Assembly: GCA_964584165.1 (NCBI GenBank)
Contig: CAZOYW010000001.1
Location: 62,001-126,000 of the forward strand
Source: CAZKCI01 sp964584165
Lineage (GTDB): Bacteria; Auribacterota; Erginobacteria; Erginobacterales; CAZKCI01
DNA length: 64,000 nt
Direction of reading: 5' to 3'
A program made the translations under genes and the position numbers. Below are positions 1 through 7,242 of the stretch, piece after piece (position 1 is the first letter of the stretch; each line of letters begins with the position of its first letter). The notes below the pieces were generated by a model. The model ran no database searches and was not told where the DNA came from. It worked only from the letters and a program-made list of their open reading frames with translations.

Positions 1-662
1 TCGAAGCAGCGCAGGGTGATCCCGTCGAGGCGATGGGCCCGGATCAATGACTGCAACCCCCGGTGGAAAGAGAGGGCCTGGCTCAAGACCCCCCGGTCCC
101 CGAACCGAGGCCACCCCGCCGCCGGTTGGGCGGGGCGGCCCGATTCCCGGAGCATCTCCCGGAGGGAGAGGGGGACGAGCGCGCACCCCCAGCGCTTCTT
201 CACGGCCGACGGATCGACCCGGGACGCGATCAGCCAGGGGGAGGGGGCGCCGACCACGCCCAGGCGGGCGTTCCGGATCCGGGCGCGGGCGAAGGAGGCC
301 GCCGCCCGCCGCCCGATCTCCCGCGCCAGCTCGGCGGGGGGGCCGTGGAGGAGAACCCCCTTCCCGCCCCGCTCCCGGATAAAGGCGAGCATCTCCAGGG
401 CCGCCGGGAGGGAGTTTTCCGCGGGGTGCGTGAGGAGGACGACCGGCCTCTCCAGGCGGGGATAGACCCTCCGGAAGATCGTCTCCGTCCCTCCGGTCTG
501 GACGAAGACCAGGGCGGGGCGCCCCTCTCTCGCCGGACGCAGGGAAAAACCCCCTTCCTCCTCCAACCGCTTCAGGAAAGGGACGGCCTTCCGCCGGATC
601 CGCTCCGGGTCGTGGATGGGGGACGCGAGGGGGAGGTAATCGATCGTCAGAATCCCGGCCAC
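1..662 (-). CDS. L-fucose isomerase-like protein, partial (C-terminus off window)
   Basis: The frame is open from a GTG at 662 to the window edge, 220 codons, so the C-terminus is missing. A strong ribosome site, AAGGAGAT, lies just upstream of the GTG, which overlaps the end of the preceding gene by 16 bp and implies translational coupling. The block LGVVGAPSPWLIAS (residues 133-146) and the edge segment LDGITLRCF resemble the N-terminal half of the L-fucose/L-arabinose isomerase-like family, where such segments line the sugar site. Known of the family: aldose-ketose isomerisation, or related proteins of unknown activity. The C-terminal metal-binding half is not visible, so catalytic competence cannot be judged. 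Family assignment is by recalled motif similarity only. Confidence 0.65.
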   Translation of the reverse strand, partial: MAGILTIDYLPLASPIHDPERIRRKAVPFLKRLEEEGGFSLRPAREGRPALVFVQTGGTETIFRRVYPRLERPVVLLTHPAENSLPAALEMLAFIRERGGKGVLLHGPPAELAREIGRRAAASFARARIRNARLGVVGAPSPWLIASRVDPSAVKKRWGCALVPLSLREMLRESGRPAQPAAGWPRFGDRGVLSQALSFHRGLQSLIRAHRLDGITLRCF

Positions 663-2218
663 AGGTATCTCCTTCCCAAGGGGTCCTTCTTGCGGATCCG
701 GATCACCGAGAGCTGGCCGTCCTCGAAGATCAGGTCGGCCTCCCGGCCCGGGAAGTCCACCCACCAATTCCGGGCGGGGTTGGGGGGATTGCGGAGAGCG
801 CCGCGGCGGCGCAGGGTCTCGAGCGTCTCTTCCCGGGGCTGGCCGATCCGGGCCCCGCACATCTCCCCGGCGAAGGGCTCGAAGGCGCTGACGCCGATCG
901 TGGCCCCCTGGCGGAAGATGAAATAGAGCCCTTGGTCGTTGTAGCGGGCAAAGGTGACCCCGAAGTGGTCGTCGTTGGATATGGCCTCCGCGCCCTGCAA
1001 CTTGATCTTGCCCAGGCTGGAGGGCTCGCCGAAGGCGAGCCGCACCTGGCGCTCGCCGAGTTCGAAAGGCCGCTCCAGGGAGAAACGCCGGCGCGAGGCC
1101 TCGTCGCCCTGAGTCTCCGCTCTCGCCTGGCGGAGGCGGTTGGTCGCCGCCTTGATCTCCTTCTCGAGGCCGGCGGCGGAGGCGGTGTTCCACTGGGGAT
1201 CCTCCAGGCGGAGCATCCCCACCTCCCCCTCGGCCTTTCCGCAGGCCTGAAGGGCTTCCTCGATCTCGCCCGCTTTCTCCCGTTCCCCGGCCTCGCCGAG
1301 GCGGCGGCGGGCCAGGTCATAGCGCCGCGAGGGCTCAAGGACGGTGTTCTCCTCGTCCGGGACGACCCCCTGCGTTTCTTTTTCCGCCCAGCGCAGCAGG
1401 GCGTTCTCCAGGGCGAGGGCGTCCGGGAACTCCCCTCCCCACCTCTTGGGCAGAAGCTTTTCCGGGTCTTCTCTCCAGAAGAGGGCCTCCGAGCAGAAAG
1501 CGAGGAACTCCCCCGGCTGGCCGCGGAAGGAGAGAAGGAAACGGACCAGGGCCTCCGATTCCAGGTAAAGCAGCTCATTCGAAACCGCGTTTTCGGGATA
1601 GGACTTCATCCGCAGGATCTCCGCGATCGGGATCAGCCGGCAGCGTTGCTGGACGTTCAAGAGCGCGAGGAGATTCTGCTTCCAGTCCGTGGTCTCGTGG
1701 GCCTGGGCGAAGCCCTCGTGGAGCCAGACGGGGATCGGATACTTACGGAGGGGATCGAGGACGACCTCGAGGATCAGGTGGCTGAGCTCGTGGGGGAGGC
1801 TCTCCGTGAGCAGCTCGTCCGATTCGTAGAGGTAGATCGCGGCCGCCTCGCCCGCCCTCCCCAGCCTGAAGAAAGCCTGGACGCCCTCGATGTCTCCGGA
1901 GTGGAACTGGGCGGCCCGCCGAATGTATTCCTTCCTATCCGGCCAGACGAAGACCTGGCAGCGCGCGGAGAGGGCGCGCGTGACGTTCAGGTCCTCGGTC
2001 ACCCGGCGATGGGTCTCCTCCAGAGCCGTGAGGACGCGGCCGGCCGTCTCCTGGTCCCGGGCGTAAACGGTGAAGTGGAGCGAGCTCTTCCAGGCGGCGA
2101 GACCCGTCTCCTCCGGGATGCGGGAGTGGGTTTCCAGCCCCCGGGCGGGATGGAGGCCCAGGAGCGCCAGCGCGGCGGGAAGCGCCAGGCGGGCGAGCGA
2201 TCGAAACGGTTGGCTCAT
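647..2218 (-). CDS. Exported gluzincin-type metallopeptidase (peptidase MA-like)
   Basis: A 523-residue protein starting at the ATG at 2218. An upstream in-frame start at 2290 would bury the signal peptide, MSQPFRSLAR followed by a Leu/Ala-rich core to about residue 27. HELSH at residues 143-147 is an HExxH zinc site, and WLHEGFAQ (Glu168) supplies the third ligand expected of gluzincins such as peptidase MA-like proteins. The second half (about 280-523) is a helical, charged region of unknown role. It is expected to act outside the cytoplasm as a zinc endopeptidase; substrate unknown. It starts 15 bp after the preceding metallopeptidase gene ends and overlaps the isomerase-like gene downstream, so the three are probably co-transcribed. 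Confidence 0.8.
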   Translation of the reverse strand: MSQPFRSLARLALPAALALLGLHPARGLETHSRIPEETGLAAWKSSLHFTVYARDQETAGRVLTALEETHRRVTEDLNVTRALSARCQVFVWPDRKEYIRRAAQFHSGDIEGVQAFFRLGRAGEAAAIYLYESDELLTESLPHELSHLILEVVLDPLRKYPIPVWLHEGFAQAHETTDWKQNLLALLNVQQRCRLIPIAEILRMKSYPENAVSNELLYLESEALVRFLLSFRGQPGEFLAFCSEALFWREDPEKLLPKRWGGEFPDALALENALLRWAEKETQGVVPDEENTVLEPSRRYDLARRRLGEAGEREKAGEIEEALQACGKAEGEVGMLRLEDPQWNTASAAGLEKEIKAATNRLRQARAETQGDEASRRRFSLERPFELGERQVRLAFGEPSSLGKIKLQGAEAISNDDHFGVTFARYNDQGLYFIFRQGATIGVSAFEPFAGEMCGARIGQPREETLETLRRRGALRNPPNPARNWWVDFPGREADLIFEDGQLSVIRIRKKDPLGRRYLWPGF

Positions 2219-2232
2219 GGCGTATGGCGGGC

Positions 2233-3753
2233 TCACCGCTTCGGGATGGCGATCGACTCTTCCTTCAGCCCCTGGACATACTCCAGCCATTGCTTTTCGA
2301 GGACCAGCGGCTCGACCTGGAAAAAGCGCCGGAAGAGGACGATCTTCTCCCCGGCGCTCAAATCCTTCCCGTCCTTCGTCTCGTTCAGGTGGGCGATGTA
2401 TCGGCCGAGGCAGGGGCGGTACCTCCCCCCTTCCCCGTGCATGAGGTAGTGGAAGAGGGCCCAGGACTCGCCGTAGGCCAGATCCACCCGGTCGAGATGG
2501 GAGAGGAAGAAACCCTCGGCGGGCACCAGCAGCTCCTTCAAGGGGATGAAGCGACCCAGGGCCAGCCCCTCCCGGAAGGACTGCAGGGCCTCGGCGTTGA
2601 TGTTTCCCGCGGGCTGGTCGTGGAAATCCCAGTAGCTGGGATGCTCGAAATACTGGGCGCTCCCCTCCACCAGCCAGGTCGGATAGACGTTCCCGGTTTG
2701 GGCGAAGAAACCGGTGTTGTAGCAGAGCTGGTGGGCGGCCTCGTGGATCATCACGTCCGCCTTCATCTGCCTCATCCAGCTGGCGGCGCGCAGCGCCAGC
2801 CCCGTCCCCGAGACGCGCAGGCCGTCGGCGTCGAAGCCTCCGGTCCCGCTTTCGGCGTGCCCGGCCAGGTGCTTGTACGCCGGGTGGGTGCGGTAATCGT
2901 ACACGTAAAGCGCGTTCTCGGACCAGGAGAAGAAGCCGGGGCAGGACCAGGACTCGATCCCGGTGGTGGCGGCGTAGTCCCGGTAGTCCTTGAAGATGAC
3001 CGCGACCAGCTTCTCCGGCGGGGGGTGCAGGGCAAGGTTCAGGGAGGAGACCACGGCCTGGAACTTCTCGGCGAGCGTGTCGAAATAGCGGCAGGCGTCC
3101 TCGGCGTATTTCACTTCGCCGCTGTAATAAACCAGGAAATGCTTCCCCGCGAAGGAGCGCATTCTCTTCTGCAGCTCTCCCACCGCGATCCGCGCCGCGG
3201 CCGCCTTGGCCTTCTCCTCCTCCGCTTCCGCCGAGTGCAGGGACGAGGAGACGTCCTCCCCCGGTTCCCCGCCCTTAGCCGGGGCGGCGGCGTCGCCCTT
3301 CCCGCGCTGCAAGAGCTGCATCTGGTTGGCGCGGAAGTAGGCGACATAAGACACTTCGTAATGCTTGGTTTTGAACGACGAGTTCTTGGTGGTATGCACG
3401 AGCCCTTTGTCCTTGATCTCGATCACCCAGGCCCCCCGGAAGATGATGCGGTCCCCGGCCTGGGGAACGCCGCATTTCTTGACGTAGCGGTCGTAGATGG
3501 CCTTGCTGACGTAGGCCATCCGGAAATTCCCCTCCCTGGAATCGGCATCCGCCAGGGCGACGACGTTGGGGTTGTTGGGGGCGAGCGACATCCCGCCCAG
3601 GCGGATGGTAAGGGAGTCCCCGCAATACTGCCGGCGCAGGCGGGTCATCAAATCCCCGTACATTCCGGCGCGGGCGGAAGGCGGGAGAACGGCCGCCGGC
3701 GCGAAAACCAAGATCCCCCCCAGGATGAAGACAAGAAGATCTCGGAAGGTCAT
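2233..3753 (-). CDS. Exported HExxH metallopeptidase, DUF1570-like
   Basis: A 506-residue protein with an N-terminal signal segment (residues 1-29, LLVFILGGILVFAPAAVLPP). HEAAH at 337-341 followed by WLVEGSAQYFE with Glu363 is the zinc site and third ligand typical of DUF1570-like gluzincins. Residues 165-200 form a charged, probably coiled-coil stretch that separates an N-terminal domain, reminiscent of a small beta module, from the peptidase domain. It lies immediately upstream of a second, different HExxH protein (647..2218), so the operon encodes two secreted zinc proteases. The sequence shows no sign of frameshift. Substrate and partner are unknown. The start at 3753 is the ATG directly before the signal peptide. 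Confidence 0.8.
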   Translation of the reverse strand: MTFRDLLVFILGGILVFAPAAVLPPSARAGMYGDLMTRLRRQYCGDSLTIRLGGMSLAPNNPNVVALADADSREGNFRMAYVSKAIYDRYVKKCGVPQAGDRIIFRGAWVIEIKDKGLVHTTKNSSFKTKHYEVSYVAYFRANQMQLLQRGKGDAAAPAKGGEPGEDVSSSLHSAEAEEEKAKAAAARIAVGELQKRMRSFAGKHFLVYYSGEVKYAEDACRYFDTLAEKFQAVVSSLNLALHPPPEKLVAVIFKDYRDYAATTGIESWSCPGFFSWSENALYVYDYRTHPAYKHLAGHAESGTGGFDADGLRVSGTGLALRAASWMRQMKADVMIHEAAHQLCYNTGFFAQTGNVYPTWLVEGSAQYFEHPSYWDFHDQPAGNINAEALQSFREGLALGRFIPLKELLVPAEGFFLSHLDRVDLAYGESWALFHYLMHGEGGRYRPCLGRYIAHLNETKDGKDLSAGEKIVLFRRFFQVEPLVLEKQWLEYVQGLKEESIAIPKR

Positions 3754-3801
3754 GGAGTCCTTCCTACCCCCGCTTTGTTAGGCCGGCCTTGCCGGCCGGC
3801 C

Positions 3802-4440
3802 TTAAAAAACGAGTTTGGCGATGTACTCGTTGTGCAAGGCCACGAAGAGGGACAGGAGGGGCGGGATCTGCTCCAGGCACTGGGCGGGGAGATCGTCCGG
3901 GACGGGAGCGTCCAGGCCGCCGAAGAAGAAGCGGTTGCGCGCCGCGGTGGCCCGGCCGTAGAACTTGACGATCGCGAGGACCTTCACCCCGTAGCTGGTC
4001 CGGAGCATCCGGACCGCGTCCTTCCACTCCACGTCGGTGATGGCGAGGAACAGCTCCCAGATCCTCCGGGTGACCGAGACGTTGTCCTTGAAGAGCTTGA
4101 TCTGGACCTTCTCCGGGATCCCCGCCTTGCCCATGAACTTCTCCAGAAAGCTCTGGAGGAGAACCTCGACCAGGGTGCAGTAGAGGATGACCACCCCCCC
4201 CGCCCGGTGCTGCGGGAGGGCGGAGGGCGGATCCCCCCCCGCCCCGCCGGCGGAGAGGGAGATGATCTCCTCCATCAGACAGACCAGGCTGACCGCGGAC
4301 CGGGGGAAGAAGAGCTTTTCGCCGTCGAGCGGAGCCCCGCAGCGCGGGCACTTCTCCTCCCGGGCCTTCTTGCGGTGGCCGCGGGAGACGATGTGGCAGG
4401 AAGGGCAGACGCTGTAGTCCACCAGGGCCGAGGTGGGCAT
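3802..4440 (-). CDS. Zinc-ribbon protein of unknown function
   Basis: A 212-residue protein if the ATG at 4440 is used; a GTG at 4458 would add six residues, and neither has a clear ribosome site. The N-terminus carries two CxxC pairs (CPSC near residue 12 and CPRC near residue 33), a rubredoxin-like zinc ribbon. The rest is helical with hydrophobic stretches around 100-125 and 170-212 and no motif I recognise. A short Gly/Ala-rich segment follows the ribbon. It precedes the two metallopeptidase genes on the same strand with a 48-bp gap. No function can be assigned from sequence; nucleic-acid or protein binding through the ribbon is possible. Confidence 0.6.
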   Translation of the reverse strand: MPTSALVDYSVCPSCHIVSRGHRKKAREEKCPRCGAPLDGEKLFFPRSAVSLVCLMEEIISLSAGGAGGDPPSALPQHRAGGVVILYCTLVEVLLQSFLEKFMGKAGIPEKVQIKLFKDNVSVTRRIWELFLAITDVEWKDAVRMLRTSYGVKVLAIVKFYGRATAARNRFFFGGLDAPVPDDLPAQCLEQIPPLLSLFVALHNEYIAKLVF

Positions 4441-4573
4441 GGAGGCGGAGGTCTTCACGGTCGTTGCGGTGAGAAGCGCCAGCGATCGTTATCATTATAT
4501 CACCCGTCCTCGCGGCGGGGAAGAGGAATTGAATTCCATCAGGGCCGGGACGGGGACCGTTCCGATCGAAATC

Positions 4574-4703
4574 GCGGCGGCTCAACGCCGCTTTCGGAGT
4601 GCGGCGGCACGACGCCGCTCTGCTTCGCTCCGAAGTTTCCCCGCGATACTAAAGCGGCGCCCCGGCGCCGCACTCCAAAGCGCCCCGATAATTTTCGGGG
4701 CGC
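4574..4703. repeat. GGAGTGCGGCGG word dyad
   Basis: Left arm words CGGAGTGCGGCGG and GCCGCTCTGC are matched by right arm words GGCGCCGCACTCCAAAG. The dyad fills the gap between the zinc-ribbon gene and the membrane-protein gene. Confidence 0.7.
4680..4703 (-). terminator. Hairpin after the 4730..5734 gene
   Basis: GCGCCCCGA and TCGGGGCGC form a perfect 9-bp stem with a 6-nt loop, 26 bp past the stop codon of the minus-strand gene. On that strand it is followed only by TTT, so Rho-independent termination is plausible but weak. Confidence 0.45.
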
Positions 4704-4729
4704 GGTCCGGCCGCCGCGCCACCGAGGCC

Positions 4730-5734
4730 TTACTGCCGGGGGAAGCGGGCCAGCTCGGCGTCGAGAAGGGAGCGGGCGAGGCGTCCGACCTGGGGGTCGT
4801 CTGGGTTGAACCCGCGGAAGCGGAGAAGCTCCCGGGCCTCGGCCAGCGCCCGGTCCTTAATGCCGGGAGTGGCGAGCGCCGTCCCGGCCGGCTTTTCCGC
4901 CCGCGCCGCCCCCTCCGCCGAGAGGACGGCGGTCCGGATGAGGTCTTTCAGGACCTCGTAGGCGAAATCTCTTCCGCGGACGTTGTCGAGGAGCTTGGTC
5001 CAGACCAGCGTGAACCAGCGCTCGTAGACCCGGCCGAGGAGCGGGGCGCGGGAGATAAGAAAGTGGAGGAGGATGAGCAGGAGGGCGGAGGCGGCGAGGG
5101 TGGAGACGGTCAGGAAATGGGAGACCAGGTCCTTCCGGAACAGCCGGAGAAAGGCGAGCCCGACGTCGGCCGCCGAGGCGTGCTCGGCCTGGTCGAGGCG
5201 GGCGGCGAGCTCCCGGACCTTCTCCGCCTCCTCTTCCTCCCCCCGGAAGAAGAGCTCGCCCCTCCGCCCCGGCGGGAAGACCGTGAAGTCGTCCTCGCTC
5301 CAGCCGCCGCCGGACGCGCTGGAGAGGGCGATCAGGTCCCCCTTGACCGCCGCGGCGCGACGCCAGTCGAGCGGGATGGGGACGAGGGAAGAGGGGATCG
5401 CGAGTTCGTCCAGGGCGGCCGCGACGTCCCGGGCCAGGGCGAGATCTTCCTTCTCCCCCCTGAGGATGAGGAGCCCCGGAGAGCCCGCCGGGGGCGCGAA
5501 GACATAGGCGCGGACCGAGGGGAAGATCCCCCAGGTCCGGTTGACCGCGAGGAGGCTTTCGCGGATCGCCGCCGCCGGGGCGAAACGGGGGCTGTAGAAG
5601 GCGGACTCCGTCCCGAAGGCCAGGGGGGGCGCCTCCGGGGCGGGCGGGGAGGGGGCGGGGAGAAGGGCGAGGGGAAAGGCGAGGACCAGGGCGGGGAGGA
5701 GGACCAGTTTGGGGTGGATCGCGCTGCTCTTCAT
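4730..5734 (-). CDS. Unknown membrane-anchored protein
   Basis: A 334-residue protein from the ATG at 5734, chosen because it directly precedes a hydrophobic leader (about residues 9-28) ending in a Pro/Ala-rich stretch, so it is probably a secretory signal. A second hydrophobic segment, LTVSTLAASALLLILLHFLI, lies around residues 210-230. The region between them would be periplasmic, and the C-terminal 100 residues (charged, helical) cytoplasmic. I recognise no catalytic motif or family. It stands alone on the minus strand, followed by a word dyad and a hairpin. The codon usage and the clean leader argue that it is a real gene. Confidence 0.6.
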   Translation of the reverse strand: MKSSAIHPKLVLLPALVLAFPLALLPAPSPPAPEAPPLAFGTESAFYSPRFAPAAAIRESLLAVNRTWGIFPSVRAYVFAPPAGSPGLLILRGEKEDLALARDVAAALDELAIPSSLVPIPLDWRRAAAVKGDLIALSSASGGGWSEDDFTVFPPGRRGELFFRGEEEEAEKVRELAARLDQAEHASAADVGLAFLRLFRKDLVSHFLTVSTLAASALLLILLHFLISRAPLLGRVYERWFTLVWTKLLDNVRGRDFAYEVLKDLIRTAVLSAEGAARAEKPAGTALATPGIKDRALAEARELLRFRGFNPDDPQVGRLARSLLDAELARFPRQ

Positions 5735-5838
5735 AACCCGGCCGTTGCATCGGATTATTCGTGAAAACTGGCGCTTTTCATGAATAATCCGTACGGGCGG
5801 CCCATGATGGCACCGCAAGGGCCGGGGGTCAATTGAAA

Positions 5839-6030
5839 ATGAAGAAAATTCAACGGGGAAATATTACCGTCTGGTGCGACCTCTCCTGCCCCTGGGCGCG
5901 GCGGCCGGAGGAAACGGGGATCGACGGGGCGGGGTCCTGCCGCACCTTCGCGGCCCTCTACTGCCGGCGGCTCAAGCGCTACGTCCCGAAGAACGCCCCC
6001 TGCGCACGAAAATGTGCGCAGGGGCGTTGA
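5839..6030 (+). CDS. Small Cys-rich conserved-looking protein
   Basis: A 63-residue reading frame beginning MKKIQRGNITVWCDL at an ATG; a TTG two codons earlier is also in frame. Cysteines fall at about positions 14, 18, 32, 41, 53 and 57, and the pattern GSCRTFAALYCRRLKR followed by KNAPC is one I associate with small uncharacterised zinc- or disulphide-type proteins, so I treat it as genuine. The last dozen codons lie inside a near-perfect hairpin (5992..6028), which means the natural C-terminus may have been replaced by repeat sequence after the NAPC block. No function known. Confidence 0.55.
   Translation: MKKIQRGNITVWCDLSCPWARRPEETGIDGAGSCRTFAALYCRRLKRYVPKNAPCARKCAQGR
5992..6028. terminator. 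Hairpin overlapping the end of the small Cys-rich gene
   Basis: AACGCCCCCTGCGCAC pairs with GTGCGCAGGGGCGTT around a 6-nt GAAAAT loop; one C is bulged. The stop codon TGA starts at the base of the right arm. There is no T-run after it, so this may be a repeat rather than a true terminator. Confidence 0.5.
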
Positions 6031-6100
6031 ACCGCGGTCCAAGCGTATTCCGGCGCGGCGGGATCCTCCGCCAACACAAAATATTAAGTGTCCCTGATAT

Positions 6101-6137
6101 AAATTTCCGCGGACCGGCCGCCGGTCCGCGGAAATTT
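6101..6137. terminator. Perfect 17-bp hairpin between convergent small genes
   Basis: AAATTTCCGCGGACCGG and its exact reverse complement are separated by three bases (CCG). The A-rich start and T-rich end allow it to act as a bidirectional terminator. Its right end overlaps the TAA stop of the FmdB-like gene. Confidence 0.7.
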
Positions 6138-6357
6138 AATGACACGTCGAGCAGCTATGGGACGAGCAGGAGGAGCAGGAGCGTCCGGAGGAAGCGGAGA
6201 ACTTGATCCCCGCGCCCCCGAAGGCGAAGGTGGAAAACTGCTTCACGATCTTCTTCCCGCCGCACTTCGGGCAGCGCACCCGGCCCTCCTTCCCGAGACT
6301 CACCAGGGCGTCGAAGTTCCGGCGGCATTTCTGGCAGCGGTATTCGAAGATAGGCAT
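6136..6357 (-). CDS. FmdB-family zinc-ribbon protein
   Basis: A 73-residue protein starting MPIFEYRCQKCRRNFDAL, the hallmark N-terminus of FmdB/CxxC_CXXC_SSSS putative regulatory proteins. Two CxxC knuckles (C8/C11 and a later CPKCGG) bind zinc, and the Ser/Cys-rich tail SCSSCSSHSCSTCH is the characteristic C-terminus. Length is normal for the family. Members are widespread and mostly uncharacterised; the founder was named for regulation of formamidase, which should not be extended to this copy. Its stop codon overlaps the perfect hairpin at 6101..6137. Confidence 0.9.
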   Translation of the reverse strand: MPIFEYRCQKCRRNFDALVSLGKEGRVRCPKCGGKKIVKQFSTFAFGGAGIKFSASSGRSCSSCSSHSCSTCH

Positions 6358-6410
6358 TAAAATATTCCTCCGGAATATTTTATTGCTCAGAGTGCAAAAT
6401 CGAGCAATTG

Positions 6411-6457
6411 GTCATTGCGAGAACCCCGAGCTGAAGCGAGGGGGACGAAGCAATCTC
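6411..6457. repeat. GTCATTGCGAG...GAAGCAATCTC element
   Basis: One copy of a dispersed element beginning GTCATTGCGAG and ending GACGAAGCAATCTC. Other copies are at 16924..16958, 48682..48724, 48741..48788 (inverted) and 51267..51313. It supplies the TGA stop of the neighbouring minus-strand gene at 6456. Confidence 0.8.
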
Positions 6458-7133
6458 AATCCGGGTTTTCGCTTTCGGGGGAGGCGACTTCCTCCTCGAT
6501 CCGCTTGATCAACTGGCCAAGGGCCTGCACGATCGCGCGGGAGAGGAACTGGTTATCCTCCAGCGTCGAGCGGATCGACTTCAGTGAGCCGAGAACCCGG
6601 CGCACGGTTTCGCCCTTGCGCTTCTCCCAGGCCGCGCCGGGGTCGACGGAGGCGGCCTGGGCCGCCTCGATCAGCGAGCGGTACTGGCGGCCGAGCTCCC
6701 GGGGCTCCACCTCGGCCCGGAAGACCGCCTCCTTCATCCGGGCGTAGTCGTCCTCTCCGATCGTCCGGCGGCCGCGGGCCTTTCTCAGGATGTCGACCGC
6801 TTCGAAGTCGGGGAGCCGCTCCCCCCTCCCCTCCTCCGCGAGCGCGGTGGAGAGAAAGTCGGGCGCCTCCCGCTTCAGAAACATGAAGGAGCGCAGCAGC
6901 TTGGCCACCGTCTGCTCCCGGATCTTCAGCTCGCGCGTGCAGTAGCTCTGAAAGGTGGCGAAGCCCCAGTCCTTGAACGTCTGCTTCCGGTCGACCGCCG
7001 CGAGATAGCGTCCGAGCTCGAGCCAGTTGCCCTTGAACTTCTTCACCGCCTCGAGCACCTGGGAGCGGAGGCTCGCCGGGTCAAGAAGGGCGAGCTTGTC
7101 CTCGATCTCCTGGATCGTCTTGGTCTTGGGCAT
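6456..7133 (-). CDS. Helical protein of unknown function
   Basis: A 225-residue protein from the ATG at 7133, chosen because AAGGA lies 7-8 bases upstream; a longer frame to 7307 runs through repeat-like DNA. The sequence MPKTKTIQEIEDKLALL is followed by a domain with GNWLELGRYL and FATFQSYCTRELKI, then long amphipathic helices. The middle block around residues 35-85 has the look of a small DNA-binding or coiled-coil adaptor, but I cannot name a family. It is divergently placed from the VanZ/ComEC-like gene. Its last residues (SENPD) and stop come from the GTCATTGCGAG element. Confidence 0.6.
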   Translation of the reverse strand: MPKTKTIQEIEDKLALLDPASLRSQVLEAVKKFKGNWLELGRYLAAVDRKQTFKDWGFATFQSYCTRELKIREQTVAKLLRSFMFLKREAPDFLSTALAEEGRGERLPDFEAVDILRKARGRRTIGEDDYARMKEAVFRAEVEPRELGRQYRSLIEAAQAASVDPGAAWEKRKGETVRRVLGSLKSIRSTLEDNQFLSRAIVQALGQLIKRIEEEVASPESENPD

Positions 7134-7242
7134 GAAGACATCCTTGCGGTAGAATGGTTTTCCGCCGTCATGAGCGATGGCGATGGTTGGCGGCCGATCA
7201 TTGATCGATGACAGATGATAAATGATAAGCTCTGGTTGACCA

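Noticed and set aside
3764..4585. 273-codon minus-strand frame overlapping the zinc-ribbon gene
   Set aside because: The shorter frame in another register has two CxxC pairs and normal composition; this one is low-complexity.
4680..4703. Possible riboswitch or attenuator
   Set aside because: A single simple hairpin downstream of a gene; no ligand-type structure.
2224..4809. Very long open frame on the plus strand (about 860 codons)
   Set aside because: It lies opposite the two metallopeptidase genes and the zinc-ribbon gene. Translation is Gly/Pro/Arg-rich without domains, as expected for the antisense of GC-rich coding DNA.
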